DNA of 64,000 nt from Clarkia xantiana subsp. parviflora. Its lineage: Eukaryota; Streptophyta; Magnoliopsida; Myrtales; Onagraceae. Shown here in pieces: positions 20,608 through 31,288 of the stretch (position 1 is the stretch's first letter; each line of letters begins with the position of its first letter). The notes under the pieces are model-generated. The model was not told the origin of the DNA. It did not search any database and was given only the letters and a program-made list of their open reading frames with translations. A program made the translations under genes and the position numbers. The stretch is taken from positions 29,290,761 through 29,354,760 of the forward strand of contig JAPTYO010000008.1 in the NCBI GenBank assembly GCA_036873135.1. The letters run 5' to 3'.

Positions 20608-21649
20608 TTAGTGTGGGCAGAAGAAGGTGGCAGACTTGAAGGCAAGAGGGTACATGAAGGAGTTGGCGTAGGTGAACCTAATGACTTGGCTGCTCTTCAA
20701 TGGCTTCCCATCATTAACCAAACAATCGTCAAAAGACATCCTTTTGAAGGACCTAGGGTTTATCACCCCTGCTGAAGCGAACCACCCGCAGTGGAGGTGG
20801 ATGTTTGAAGGCAGACAAGAACTGCAACTGTTCATTATCTCAACTATATACTGCGGAATCCCAGATGTCGTGTCTCTGCTCTGCGATATGCTTATGTCTC
20901 TCTTACTGCATGATCCTCCTCCTAAACGTACACCATATCCACAAATAAATAAATCATTCCATGGATCTCTCTTTCTTTCTGTCTGTCTCTTAATGTAAGC
21001 AAAACAAAAAAAAGTTATCTGCTTTTTATAATTTTACCATGAAAAAATGATAGCTTTCTGCTACGGAACAACTCCTCTGTCCCCTTCTCCACCATGGCTG
21101 TTGATTTGACGAAGCTTCTTCCATGGGATTGGGAGGATTCGTTAGAGTTTGGAATCAGATGGGTCTTTTCTGATTCTGCAAGGAAGGACCCAAAAAACAC
21201 TTCATTTTTAACCCATCTACATAATCCTGGTAACAAAACAGAGCATGCTTTTTGACCTAGATAGATGGCTAAAAATTTCATATATATTATATTTAAAAAA
21301 ACATCATGGTTATCATCTGAAAGTTTCACTATTTAAAAAAAAAAAATGTCCACTTTAAGATAGTCATAAACAGACTTCTTGAACAGAATGAGAAACAACA
21401 GAGCATCCTTTACCTAAGCGGTCACAAACTTCATTTTTACCACCCATTGAACATAATCTCATCTTCAATCATTTCATTATTTTCCAAGGTTTTAGAAGTA
21501 AACTTTTAACATTTGAAGAAAGTAATGATGGAAAAAGAAACAGAGCATGCTTTACCTGGATGTCTGATGAAAATGCAGAACAGGGCAAGAAGAAGAAGAA
21601 GACCAGCTGCTGCTGTAGCGCACAGCGTAAAAATATGGCAGAATCTCAT
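20608..21649 (-). CDS. TPD1-like small secreted cysteine-rich protein
   Basis: Two exons: 21649-21556 (ATG at 21649-21647) and 20921-20608 (stop TGA). The 634-bp GT-AG intron splits a Gly codon in phase 1 and the spliced frame gives 135 aa. The N-terminus is a long hydrophobic signal (AAAGLLLLLLALFCIFI, residues ~13-29). The mature part matches TAPETUM DETERMINANT1-like proteins: CSKRDISISQSRDTTSGIPQ, NSCSSC, IHLHCGWFASAGVINPRSFK, FDDCLVNDGKPL and FTYANSFMYPLAF ending in FFC. Cysteines sit where the family has them. TPD1 is a ligand of the EMS1 receptor kinase in anther cell fate; other TPD1-like members are less studied, so the role here is inferred. A TATA-like ATATAATA lies about 50 bases upstream. 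No damage is seen. Confidence 0.88.
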
Positions 21650-21695
21650 TTTCTCTCTCTTTCTCCAAAGCTAGGCTAGGTATTCTGTGGAAATG

Positions 21696-21712
21696 GAGGT
21701 TTATTATATAGA
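21696..21712 (-). promoter_or_regulatory. Likely TATA box of the TPD1-like gene
   Basis: The minus strand reads CTATCTATATAATAAACC about 50-60 bases before the ATG, which would leave a 5' UTR of only ~20-30 bases. Placement by eye. Confidence 0.5.
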
Positions 21713-22143
21713 TAGAAGTGGTGGAAGGCCAGACCAGAAGGGTCTCGTGGGGGAAAAGTACAGAGAAGAGACATAGGGGAAGGAGGAACAGAGACAGGAC
21801 TTCTGCAAATTTCATTCCCAGTATCTTTTTGAAGAAGAAATACTTTATTTTAATTAGTTTTGTCGTGAGGAGAGGAGAGACAAAGCTCAAAAGGAACAGA
21901 ACAGCCATTTAATGAGAAACTGCAAAGGAAAAGCTTTACTTCAATGGTGCTATGTTATGTTACCTCTCTATCTGTCTACAGATAGCATTGTAGAGTAGTA
22001 TTGTAGTCTCTGTTCTTACCTCAGTTGGAGTCCGGAGGGATCACAAGATTTATCATATGCCCATATCTTGTTCTTACTAATATGGCACTATTTATTACAA
22101 TTCTATTCCAATTACTAGTTTTAACTTTTAAGATAAAGAGTAT

Positions 22144-22146
22144 TTA
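22144..22146. repeat. TTA target duplication (left)
   Basis: TTA before the TIR; same triplet at 23965-23967. Confidence 0.6.
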
Positions 22147-23964
22147 GAGTACTTTCAATAGTAGTGCCTAGTTCCTAATTCCATGTTGTAAATTTATTAT
22201 TGTAGAGAGTGTCTAGTGCCTAGTGCCATTTACTGTTGGTCCCTACTGGTAATGATTAAATAGGCACTTGCATTTTCAATAGGAGTGCCTTGTTCCAAAA
22301 TGGGAGTGCCTAGTTCCAATTTTTGCCACTGGACGCTGACTAGGCGCCACTAGGCGTGACTAGGATTACAAATATTACTGTTTTGCCACTATTGAGTGAA
22401 TAGTGAAGTGGGACAGTGCCTACTAGTAGGAACTCCCAAGTTACTGTTCATGTCGGTGCCAACTTTTTAATATTATTTTATTCGATTGTGTTGCTCATCT
22501 CTTTGATTGTATATATATTCGGTTACGCTAAGTCAGATAGACAAGAGCCGTAATCAGTCATTTTGAATATTATGTAACATAAATAATGACACGAACCAAA
22601 ATTACTACTTTTTAACTTTGAATCAATTTCGAAATTTCCATATCTAATTTGTTTATATGTTACCATGTTGAATAACCGTTAATTCTAAATTTTGAAATAG
22701 TATAACATTTCAAATTATTAAATATGGAAAATAATTACTACAAAATATTATATTATTTTAATGCATATATATTTTTATATATTTTACGTATTATATTATA
22801 TTATATTATTATATGAAAGAAATATATCTTTTACGATAAATTATTATAAAAATTATACTTTTAGAATGATGTATATATAATATATTTCTAATTTACATAT
22901 ATTGGAAATCATATATAAAAACACATGATTAATGCAATAATCGATTTACTAATATGATCATGGATGTACATAAACGTGAATATGTTGATGATGTTGAATT
23001 AAGATATGTCAATCAACGTATAACAGATATACACTGATTATGGTGAAATAATAGATTCAATGAATTTGATTGGTCAATGTTATTATATCAACAATTATAC
23101 TTATCAATCATTCTGCATGCCGCATGGGGACTGCACCTAATAGTAATTTTACCTTGGTCAAGTAATGTATAACTATTGCAATAAATTGACAATAGAGAAC
23201 TATGGATATGCACGAACCGGTCGGGTCCGAATATGTTCCGAACTGGATTGGTACTAATTAAAACAGTATGGTCCGGTCTGGACTGAATTTGAAATTAGCA
23301 CTAAAAATTCTGGACCAATTTTGGACTGGAACTGTAAAAAAAGTCTGGTACGGTTCAAAACTGGTCAGATCCATTTTCCTATACAAATTTACCCTAATAA
23401 AAAAAAACAAAAACCGATCCTCCGACAAAACTGATCCAGTTAAAAACTAGTTCAAAACAGTCTGGTCCAGTCAAAAACCAACTTTTTGAGAAGTATATTA
23501 CTGGTTTTTGGTCTGGTTCTCCTCTCGCATGATTGGTATGTTTGGAACCGGTCCAGTCTATACCAGTTCCGAACCGACCGGACCGGTTATTTTCTTATCC
23601 CTATAGAATGTAAATTTTTATTAAAAAATTCAATTACATTTTTATAATTTTGTATATATTTTCCCTATTTTTTTAATTAAAACATTTAAATACTTGAATC
23701 TCATTATTTATTCATGTCCGTATTTGTAAAAAAATATGAATATATAATGATATATAATTTATATATAATGCAAAAATTATATTTGAATTATGAAATTATG
23801 TGGGTCCCAATGTAGAAGTAGAACTTGGCCTCCACTACTGGAGAGAGTGCCAATTTTACAGTGCCATTTACTGTAGCAAATACTGTAGCAGTGCCATTTT
23901 GATGAGTTGACAGTGACGTGGCTGCTGATGTGGAGGCACTAGGCACTTGCTATTGGAAGTGCTC
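22147..23964. mobile_element. PIF/Harbinger-like non-autonomous TIR element (~1.8 kb)
   Basis: The left end GAGTACTTTCAATAGTAGTG and the right end, reverse-complemented, GAGCACTTCCAATAGCAAGT pair as imperfect TIRs of ~28-30 bp continuing into GCCTAGTKCC. Both are flanked by TTA. Such TIRs with 3-bp TTA duplications fit the PIF/Harbinger superfamily. No transposase frame is present. The interior has extra diverged copies of the end sequence (near 22272-22320 and 23840-23900), an AT-rich core and a CCGGTT-rich island (23215-23590). Confidence 0.6.
23215..23590. repeat. Imperfect GGTCCGGT/ACCGGTTC-rich island
   Basis: Many short copies and inversions of CCGGT, GGTCCGGT and AACTGGT are packed into ~375 bases (for example GAACCGACCGGACCGGTTAT at the right end). 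It resembles the islands in the copia leaders at 42225-42480, 46845-47085, 48560-48790 and 61345-61690. Confidence 0.7.
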
Positions 23965-24001
23965 TTATTAAGATCTTTAAACAAAAAAAATTAATAATAT
24001 T

Positions 24002-24006
24002 AAGAT
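24002..24006. repeat. Target-site duplication AAGAT (left) of the copia element
   Basis: AAGAT before TGTTACGAAAG; identical to 40169-40173. Confidence 0.9.
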
Positions 24007-24070
24007 TGTTACGAAAGTAGAGAGGTAATAGAATGAGAGAACTTGAGGATGTCTTATTATCACACATAAG
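24007..24070 (-). repeat. First part of the copia 3' LTR (continues at 35279)
   Basis: Matches 39984-40047 of the intact LTR (TGTTACGAAAGTAGAGAGGT ... CACACATAAG). Cut by the insertion. Confidence 0.92.
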
Positions 24071-24075
24071 AAGCC
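24071..24075. repeat. Target duplication AAGCC (left) of the Tat element
   Basis: AAGCC here, GAGCC at 35279-35283. The uninterrupted LTR reads ATAAGGAGCCC, so GAGCC is original and the left copy has one change. Confidence 0.8.
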
Positions 24076-24455
24076 TGATGGGTTCCGATGACATCGTTAG
24101 CCCCGTTAACAGCCAATAAACGCCGGGTAAGCCCAGTGGGCCTTGTGAAAGACCTGGAAGGTCTAGAAGCCCAGTATGAAGGGTCCCGACGAGATCGGTC
24201 CCGATATATGAGCTGAATGCTCCCGACGAGAAGCCTCTGAGAAGGCCCCGATATGCCTTTGAGAAGGCCCCGATAATAAAGCCTCGAGAAAGCTGGCCCT
24301 GTCCCGTGGGACGAGGGGTCCTGGGTGGTGACCTAGAATGAGATAACTCTGGAGTCCCTGATATGGATTGGGACTTGTGATCAGAGGATAAGACCAAGAA
24401 ACCCGCCTACTAAATAGAGTAGTGGGGAAACAGTTGAGATACAGATAAACTCCCC

Positions 24456-24532
24456 CGAGATACGCAGGGCGTGCCCGAGATACGCGGAGCGTGGGCGAGA
24501 TACGCGGAGCGTGGGGCGAGATACACGGAATC
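24456..24532 (+). repeat. 20-bp tandem repeat in the Tat LTR
   Basis: Units of GAGATACGCGGAGCGTGGGC, with first and last copies altered (GCAGGGCGTGCCC; ACACGGAATCCC). The other LTR (34901-34995) carries one more unit. Slippage length variation. Confidence 0.85.
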
Positions 24533-24604
24533 CCGAACGAGATATACGGAACGTGGGTAAAACTGCCAGGCGCGGTTACAGGTAACTGAGGTAACTTCCC
24601 CTCC

Positions 24605-24613
24605 TATATAAAG
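24605..24613 (+). promoter_or_regulatory. TATA box of the Tat 5' LTR
   Basis: TATATAAAG in CTCCTATATAAAGGAGG, itself a short inverted repeat. The same site is at 35069-35077 in the 3' LTR. Confidence 0.8.
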
Positions 24614-24813
24614 GAGGAAGTTACCTCAGAAACACACATTCCCTAATACGAACTTAGATTACTGTTATCCACCCCATCGTTCATACTCTCATTTAAGCAC
24701 CGGAGAGGGATTCTGGGTCACCACCCAGGTCATCCCCTTTTGCAGGATTGCGCGGAGCCCAAGAGTTCAAGTTTCTGTCAAGAACGTAACGGAGCTTCGA
24801 CCGTGATCCAACA

Positions 24814-24832
24814 TTGGCGCCGTCTGTGGGAA
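24814..24832 (+). other. Primer binding site of the Tat element
   Basis: TTGGCGCCGTCTGTGGGAA directly after the LTR end CCAACA. TGGCGCC fits the 3' end of tRNA-Asp as used by several plant gypsy elements, though the later bases match poorly. An open frame runs through it but gag starts later, at ATG 24868. Confidence 0.75.
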
Positions 24833-24867
24833 ACAAACAAAAAGTCACAATAGTTTCTACTAGATCG

Positions 24868-25914
24868 ATGGCTGGTGGTGGCAAGAAGAAGCAAGTCCAG
24901 GCCAGCAGTTCTCGCCCTGCTGGAACCGTGAATTCCGCGTTGCCAGAGTATGCTGCTGAACAAGGTGATCACCCTGCCGTTTCTCAGACAGGGGGGCATG
25001 GTGAAGATTATGAGGTCTCAGTCCGAGACACGGCGGTGAACATGGAGGATATCCCGAGAAGGGAGGTGGATGCTCCTCCAAATCCGGTGTTGCAAAGAGA
25101 GGAAATCCCGCGGAGGGAGGTAGGTGCTTCCTTAAACCCAGATTTGGCTAAAGCAGTAGCAGATGCTATGCCCATGTTCTTGGCGGCCATGGAGGCTTTG
25201 CCGGACAAGAGAGAGGCTGCCAAGAGGGGAGAAGAGTTACCTCCACGGGAGGAGTTGCCTCCGCCTCCTCCAAGGGAGGTTCAAGAGGAACATGAGGTTC
25301 AGTCCAGGAATAGGGGTAAGGAACCCGCGCACTCGGAAAAGTTCGTGATCGACGGTCCCGGACCAGTGCTACACAGGGCCATTCCCCTGAATGGCCCCAT
25401 CACCCCCGATCAGGTGGTGAAGATCGTCAACATCTGCATGGGCGACCAGAAGCATATGACATCGGAGCTGAGGGATCGATCTACTCATCCTTTTGTTCCA
25501 CGGCTGATAGATACTGTCGCCCCGCCAGGGCTAGGTATTCCGACAATCAAGGAGTACGATGGTGAAGGGGACCCGGTCCGCCATGTTCAGAGGCATGTCC
25601 AGGCCTGTATGGGTATGACCGCGAATGATGACCTCGTGTGTTCGCTGTTCCCGATTACTTTGGGAGAAAGGGCCATGACGTGGTTTTTCAGCCTACCGCC
25701 AGGAAGTATTACTTGCTGGGCCGATATGCACGACCGCTTCATCAAGCAGTATCAGGGTCGTAGGCGCCTCTTGAAGAGCATGAGGTCTTTGACCCAGGTG
25801 GTGCAGAGATCTGACGAATCGTTGGCGTATTACTACCAACGGTTCACTGCTAGTGCTGCGGAGATTGACGAAGAGATATCGGAGGGAGAGACCATCCGCA
25901 CCTTCGGAACCTAA
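24868..25914 (+). pseudogene. Gag, N-terminal and capsid part (Tat element)
   Basis: First ATG after the PBS, MAGGGKKKQVQASSSRPAG. A charged linker follows, then a capsid-like region: GPITPDQVVKIVNICMG, STHPFVPRLID, IPTIKEYDGEGDPVRHVQRH, ERAMTWFFSLPPGSITCWAD and RFIKQYQGRRRLLKSMRSLT. The frame stops at 25912-25914 because of a one-base indel. The reading continues in the next frame as RNLNAPYGSDLMNSVAAKA from about 25895. Gag would assemble the particle. Confidence 0.88.
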
Positions 25915-26447
25915 ATGCTCCGTATGGTTCCGATCTGATGAATAGTGTAGCCGCGAAGGCTGTGTGGAGTATGGAAGCCTTGCAAGCGAGGGTGAAGCAG
26001 CAAATTGACGTGCAGGAGTCGAAGATTGCTGCCGGAGAGCTTGATCCTCCGAAGTCAGGAAGAGGAAAGCAATCGTCCAAGCTGTCGGACGATCGCAAAG
26101 GGCACGACAAATCGGAGGGAAGTAGGAGCCGTGGTCGCCCCGATAGAAGGGAGAACAAGCGTCCTCCGAGGAAGGATAACCGAGAGGGTCGTAATGTTCC
26201 CCTCAACAGTTCGATGACCTCCGTGCTAGCGGTGATGGATCGGCAGGGTCTCGCCCGATACCCCCCGAGGAAAGAAGGTGAATTCTTGGGAGGCCGCTCT
26301 GATCGTTACTGTCGGTACCATAGAGCAAATGGTCACGACACAGATAACTGTCGGGAGCTGAAGAAGGAGATAGAGAAGCTAATCCAGAAGGGGAAGCTTA
26401 AGGAGTTTGTTGTTAGGGGACGGTGCCGATCCCGTTCTAAAACTTGA
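25895..26447 (+). pseudogene. Gag, C-terminal basic and zinc-knuckle part
   Basis: Continues the capsid frame after the shift. It holds SMEALQARVKQQIDVQES, a Lys/Arg-rich stretch, and YCRYHRANGHDTDNC (C-X2-H-X5-H-X4-C), the Tat nucleocapsid knuckle. A TGA at 26445-26447 interrupts an Arg-Ser repeat (GRCRSRSKT*SRSRSKSRDRS). The frame then runs into the protease. Confidence 0.85.
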
Positions 26448-27470
26448 TCGCGGTCCCGTTCCAAGTCCCGCGATCGATCTCCGAAGAAGAAGAAGGTTGA
26501 GCCGGAATCCTCCGGTGCCCGTAAGGAGAGGCGGGGAACCATTAACGTTATTCATGGAGGAATGGCGGCGGGAGGTGATACCTCCGCTTCTCGAGAGAAT
26601 TACGCTTCCCGTATTTCTACTGCCGTGGTGTTAGGAAAGAGGTCCCGGTCGTGGACTTTGAAGGAAGAAATGGTGATCTCTTTCTCGGCAGAGGACCTGA
26701 TAGGCGTGGAGAGCCCCCATGATGATGCCTTGGTCGTGACCCTTGATGTGGACGGGTTCGAGATGAAGCGGATCCTGATAGACGGAGGGAGCTCCTCCGA
26801 CATTTTGTTCATGGACGCCCTGGAAGCCATGGGAAAGACGAAGAAGGACCTGACGCAGGTGAACTTCCCGATGGTGGACTTCTCTGGCTCCACTTCTTAT
26901 CCGCTGGGAATGATCACCTTACCGGTGGAATTCGGTAGTGGGTGGAAAGTGGAAAGGCGGAACGTGGATATCGTCGTGGTGGAGTCCGCGGGGACGTACA
27001 ATGCTATCATCGGGAGGACCACCATCAATCCTCTCATGGCAGTCGCTTCGACAGTTCACCAGAAGATGAAGTTCCCGACTGACAATGGAGTTGAGGAGGT
27101 CAAGGGTGACCAGGTGGCATCCAGAAGGTGTTATGTCAACGCCACCCGAAGGAGAAGGAGGGAAGCTATGGCTGTCCTTCAAAATGATGCCGATCCTCGA
27201 GAGGAGTTTGGGCGTCCCGCCCCCATGGACGATCTAAAAGAGATCGAGTTTGATGGGCCTCAAAGAAAGGTGAAGATCGGGTCTGCTTTGTCGGAGGAAA
27301 GGGCCCGAGAATTGATCGAGCTCCTGAAGGAGTTTAAGGAGCTGTTTGCATGGTCCCCGAGCGATATGCCAGGAATTAGCCTCGACGTGATAGTGCACGA
27401 GCTGAAGATTGATCCCGCGATCAAGCCTATCGCGCAGAAGAGGCGCCCGATGGGCTCGCGATCCAGCAGG
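26448..27470 (+). pseudogene. Protease and start of RT (Tat element)
   Basis: After an RS-rich link, RGTINVIHGGMAAGGD leads into the aspartic protease: MVISFSAEDLIGVESPHDDA, catalytic RILIDGGSSSDILFMDALEA, YNAIIGRTTINPLMAVASTV. The RT connection follows (LKEFKELFAWSPSDMPGISL, VHELKIDPAIKPIAQKRRP). A frameshift near 27460 moves RT to the next frame (LAIQQEVGRLLDAGFIKEL). Confidence 0.9.
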
Positions 27471-27472
27471 AG

Positions 27473-28864
27473 GTGGGCAGGCTGCTCGATGCTGGGTTCA
27501 TTAAGGAGCTCCGATTCCAGACTTGGGTCGCTAACCCGGTCCTGGTGAGGAAGAGTAACGGGAAGTGGCGGATGTGTGTCGACTTCCGCGACTTGAACAA
27601 GGCTTGCCCAAAAGACTGTTATCCACTCCCGAGAATAGACCAGCTGGTGGATGCCACGTCGGGACATGAGCTGCTGAGCTTCATGGATGCTTATTCCGGT
27701 TACAACCAGATCAAGATGGCGAAAGAGGATGCCCCTCACACAGCCTTCTATGCTGATAGTGATGTCTATCACTATGACGTCATGCCCTTTGGGCTGGTCA
27801 ATGCCGGAGCGACTTACCAGAGGATGGTGAACAAATTGTTTGGGGACATGCTGGGAAAGACCATGGAGGCTTATGTGGATGACATGTTGGTGAAGTCCCG
27901 ACAGGCGGGAGACCATGTCCGCAACTTGGCGGTGGCGTTTGAGCGGATGAAGTTTCATCAGGTTCGTTTGAATCCGGACAAGTGCGCTTTCGGAGTGAAC
28001 TCGGGGAAGTTCCTGGGTTTTATGGTGAGTCAAAGAGGAATCGAGGTGAATCCCGAGAAGCTGAAAGCAATTGAGGAGATGCAGTCTCCGAAGACCCATC
28101 GGGAGGTTCAGGTGTTGAACGGCCGATTAGCCGCGATGAATCGTTTCTTATCCAAGGCGAGTGACCGAGCCATGCCATTTTTTGATGTGCTAAGGGCCCA
28201 CAAGAAGTTTGAATGGTCCGACAAGTGCGAGGAGGCATTCCAGGCGCTCAAGCAACACCTCCGTACCCTCCCGCCGTTGGCGAAACCGGTTCCAGGCGAG
28301 CCGCTTTATCTCTATTTGGCTGTTTCTGAAGTGGCTGTTAGTTCTGTATTAATAAAGATTGTCAAGGGCAACCAAGTTCCTGTTTATTTTGTAAGCAAGG
28401 CGTTTGCCAAATCTGAAATGAATTATCCCGCTGTTGAGAAGTATCTCTATGCGTTGATTATTGCTGCTCGAAAGCTGAGGCCTTACTTCCATGCCCACGA
28501 GATTTCGGTGTTAACTAATCAGCCCTTGAAGCACTTTTTGAACCGACCGGAGGCGTCGGGGAGATTGGTGAAATGGGCAGTTGAGCTTAGGGAGTTCCGA
28601 ATTCACTTTGCCCCGAGAACGGCTATTAATGGCCAGGCATTAACGGATTTCATAGCAGAGTCTACAGCACTCGATCTGGAAGAAGCGGGTCCTGTAGAGG
28701 GGGCAACCATGGAGGTTCCGATAGCAGAACAGTCAGAACAGCCAAATGAGGAGAACACCTGGGAGATGTACACCAATGGTTCTTCAAGTGTAGAAGGATC
28801 GGGGGCAGGATTTGTATTGATACCGCCCGGGGAGGCAAGCCCCTGCGATATGCTTTGGCCTTGA
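27473..28864 (+). pseudogene. Reverse transcriptase and RNase H (Tat element)
   Basis: RT motifs in order: WVANPVLVRKSNGKWRMCVD, FRDLNKACPKDCYPLPRID, FMDAYSGYNQIKM, MPFGLVNAGATYQRMVNKLF, catalytic AYVDDMLVKS near 27875, GFMVSQRGIEVNPEKLKAI. The first RNase H (PLYLYLAVSEVAVSSVLIK) lacks the catalytic Asp of active enzymes, as often in Tat. The second, archaeal-type RNase H begins WEMYTNGSSSVEGSGAGFVL with Asn in place of the first catalytic Asp. The frame ends at TGA 28862 after a one-base loss near 28835. Confidence 0.92.
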
Positions 28865-30489
28865 CGTTTAGGGCCACCAACAATGAAGCTGAGTATGAGG
28901 CTCTCATCATGGGCCTTAAAATCGCCAAAGGTACGGGAGTTGATCATTTAAAGGTGAAGTGTGATGCTAGCCTGATCGTGAATCAAGTCCAGGGGAGTTA
29001 CGAGGCGAAGAACCCGACAATGAGGAAGTATTTGCACGAGGTGCAGACTTTGAAGGGAAGCTTCAAAAGCTTCGACATTGAGGCAATCCCGAGAGAAGAA
29101 AACCCGGAGGCAGATGCCTTAAGCAAGTTTGCTCTGGGAGTAGCCCCCGAGGAGAATCGGAAGGTACATTTTCTGGAGAGGGTAATCATCTCAACCATTG
29201 ATCCATCGGAGGTGTGTGCTATTGAGACAGGATCGGAGGAAGAAGAGAAATCCACCTGGATGACCCCGATAGTCACATACCTGACTACGGGGGCACTCCC
29301 CGACGATGAAGTGGCAGCTGTTAGGTTGCGTCGAATCGTGAGCAACTACGTGATGGTGGACAACCAGTTATACAAGAGGGGGCATGTAAAGCCTTTTCTG
29401 AAATGTGTGGCGGAGCCTGATACGAATCGGATCCTGAGAGAGTTGCACGAAGGAGTCGCGGCCTGTCATGAAGGGGCCCGATCCATTGTGAGGAAAGCAC
29501 TGAATTTAGGCTACTATTGGCCTTCGATGAACAAGGAAGCGACATCGATGGTCCAATCTTGTGATGCGTGCCAGAGGTACGCTCCGAATATCGTGGCTCC
29601 TGCCGCGGACCTGATGTCCATCAGGAGTGCTTGGCCCTTCGCGCAGTGGGGCATTGACTTGGTGGGATCCCTTCCACAAGCAAAAGGTCAGTGCAAGTAC
29701 TTACTCGTAGCCATTGATTACTTTTCGAAGTGGATAGAGGCTAAGGCGTTGGCCAAGACGACGGGGCAGCAGATCCTCAAGTTTCTCCAGACTCAGATCG
29801 TATCCCGGTACGGGGTTCCTCGAGTGTTGATCAGCGATAATGGCCCTCCGTTTAATGGGGCTCAGTTGAAGGAGTATCTGGAGGAATTGAACATCGAGCA
29901 TCGGACAGCCTCCGTCCACCATGCTCAGACTAATGGCCAAGTCGAGTCAGCCAACAAGATCGTAATGGATGGCTTGAAGAAGAGGGTCTATGCCTTGCAG
30001 GGTCACTGGCTAGACGAGCTTGAAAACGTGCTGTGGGCGGTTAGAACAACACCCAAGCAATCGACGGGGGAGACTCCGTTTGGCCTCGTTTATGGCACGG
30101 AGGCAGTTGCTCCCGTGGAGATAGCGGTGGCGTCCCATCGCAGGAGGTATTATGAGCCTTTGACGAACAAAGAAATGAGACGTCTGGACTTGGACTTGCT
30201 CGAAGAGAAAAGATGGAAAGCTGATGAAGTGCAGGCTCGGATGAGTCTAGCAACAACCAGGTACTATAATCGGCGGGTCAAGTCCCGACAATTCTTCGTT
30301 GGAGAACTTGTCTGGCGGAGGAATGAGTTCGTCCATCAAGATCGGATCAACAAGCTATCACCGAAATGGGAGGGACCTTACAAGATCGTAGGGATGCCAG
30401 CTCCGAATGCATACAAGTTAGAAGACCTTGATGGCAAGACGTTGAAACATTCTTTCAGTGGCGCACACTTGAGGAAATATCATGTCTGA
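28835..30489 (+). pseudogene. Second RNase H end and integrase (Tat element)
   Basis: Picks up from the shifted frame (GGKPLRYALALTFRATNNEA, EYEALIMGLKIAKG, REENPEADALSKFA). The integrase H-H-C-C zinc finger is visible (HEGVAACHEGARS ... CDACQRY), then the catalytic core with D,D-35-E: WGIDLVGSLPQAKGQCKYLL, LISDNGPPFNGAQLKEYLEE, TNGQVESANKIVMDGLKKRV. The C-terminal part is WEGPYKIVGMPAPNAYKLED and ends HLRKYHV* at 30487-30489. The integrase itself is uninterrupted over more than 500 codons. Confidence 0.93.
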
Positions 30490-31195
30490 TCCTAAGTCGT
30501 CTTGAGAGGTGCATGATGTTAAGTCGCCGCGAATGGCGCAAGTTATCTATCGATTGATCCAATGTAAGCCAGCTTTGAGTTGTTAATGAATAAAAGAAGT
30601 TGCTTCCGATCAAATTGCTTTTAGATTTATTCTAAATATTGGTAAGACGTCCTGAAGGACGCGATAAAAGCCTTCCGAGGTACGATTAAAAGCCTTCCGA
30701 GGTACGAGTAAGTCGTCTTAAAGGATGCGATAAAAGCCTTACGAGGTACGATTAAGTCGTCTTTATGGCGCAATAAAAGCCTTCCGAGGTAAGAACAAAA
30801 GCCTTACGAGGTATGATTAAGTCGTCTTTATGATGCAACAAAAAGCCTAGGTATGAATAAAAGCCCTAAGGGGTCCGCGTAAGTCGTCTTTATGATGCAG
30901 CAAAAAGCCCTAAAGGGGTCCGAGTAAGTCGTCTTTATGATGCAGCAAAAAGCCTTAAGGGGTACGATTAAGTCGTCTGGAATGACGCGATAAAAAGCCT
31001 TAAAGGATGCGATAAAATCATCTTAAGTGATGTGTGAAATTGCCTTGAACGGCATGGACGAGAAACCTTAAGTGGTGAAGTCCCGAGTGAAGCATCGGAA
31101 GGATGTATGAAGTCATCTTAAGTGATGCATCGGAACGTTTTAAGTAACGAGTCAAGTCGCTTTAAGTAGTGCAATAATGATCGAGACTAAAATAG
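30490..31195 (+). repeat. Degenerate tandem repeats between pol and the antisense gene
   Basis: Short modules such as AAGTCGTCTTTATGATGCA, AAAAGCCTTCCGAGGTACGA and CCTTAAGGGGTACGATTAAG alternate about a dozen times from 30640 to 31160. Units are ~30-50 bp and the order is irregular. No coding potential. Confidence 0.8.
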
Positions 31196-31288
31196 ATGAA
31201 AGGAATTTTTATAAGGGCTCGAAGGCCTAAAGGTTCCGATACAAGGAGGATACAAAGAGGAAAGTACAAGGACTTAAAGAATAAAGCA

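Larger units (their letters stand above)
24076..24813 (+). repeat. 5' LTR of the Tat element
   Basis: 738 bp. Compared with the 3' LTR it has ~20 extra bases near 24083-24102 (TTCCGATGACATCGTTAGC) and one fewer copy of a 20-bp repeat. TATA box at 24605-24613. Confidence 0.93.

Noticed and set aside
24814..24867. Gag start at TTG 24814
   Set aside because: This is the primer binding site. The first ATG in frame is at 24868.
27260..28099. 279-codon minus-strand frame opposite RT
   Set aside because: It is a shadow of the RT frame. All conserved motifs are on the plus strand.
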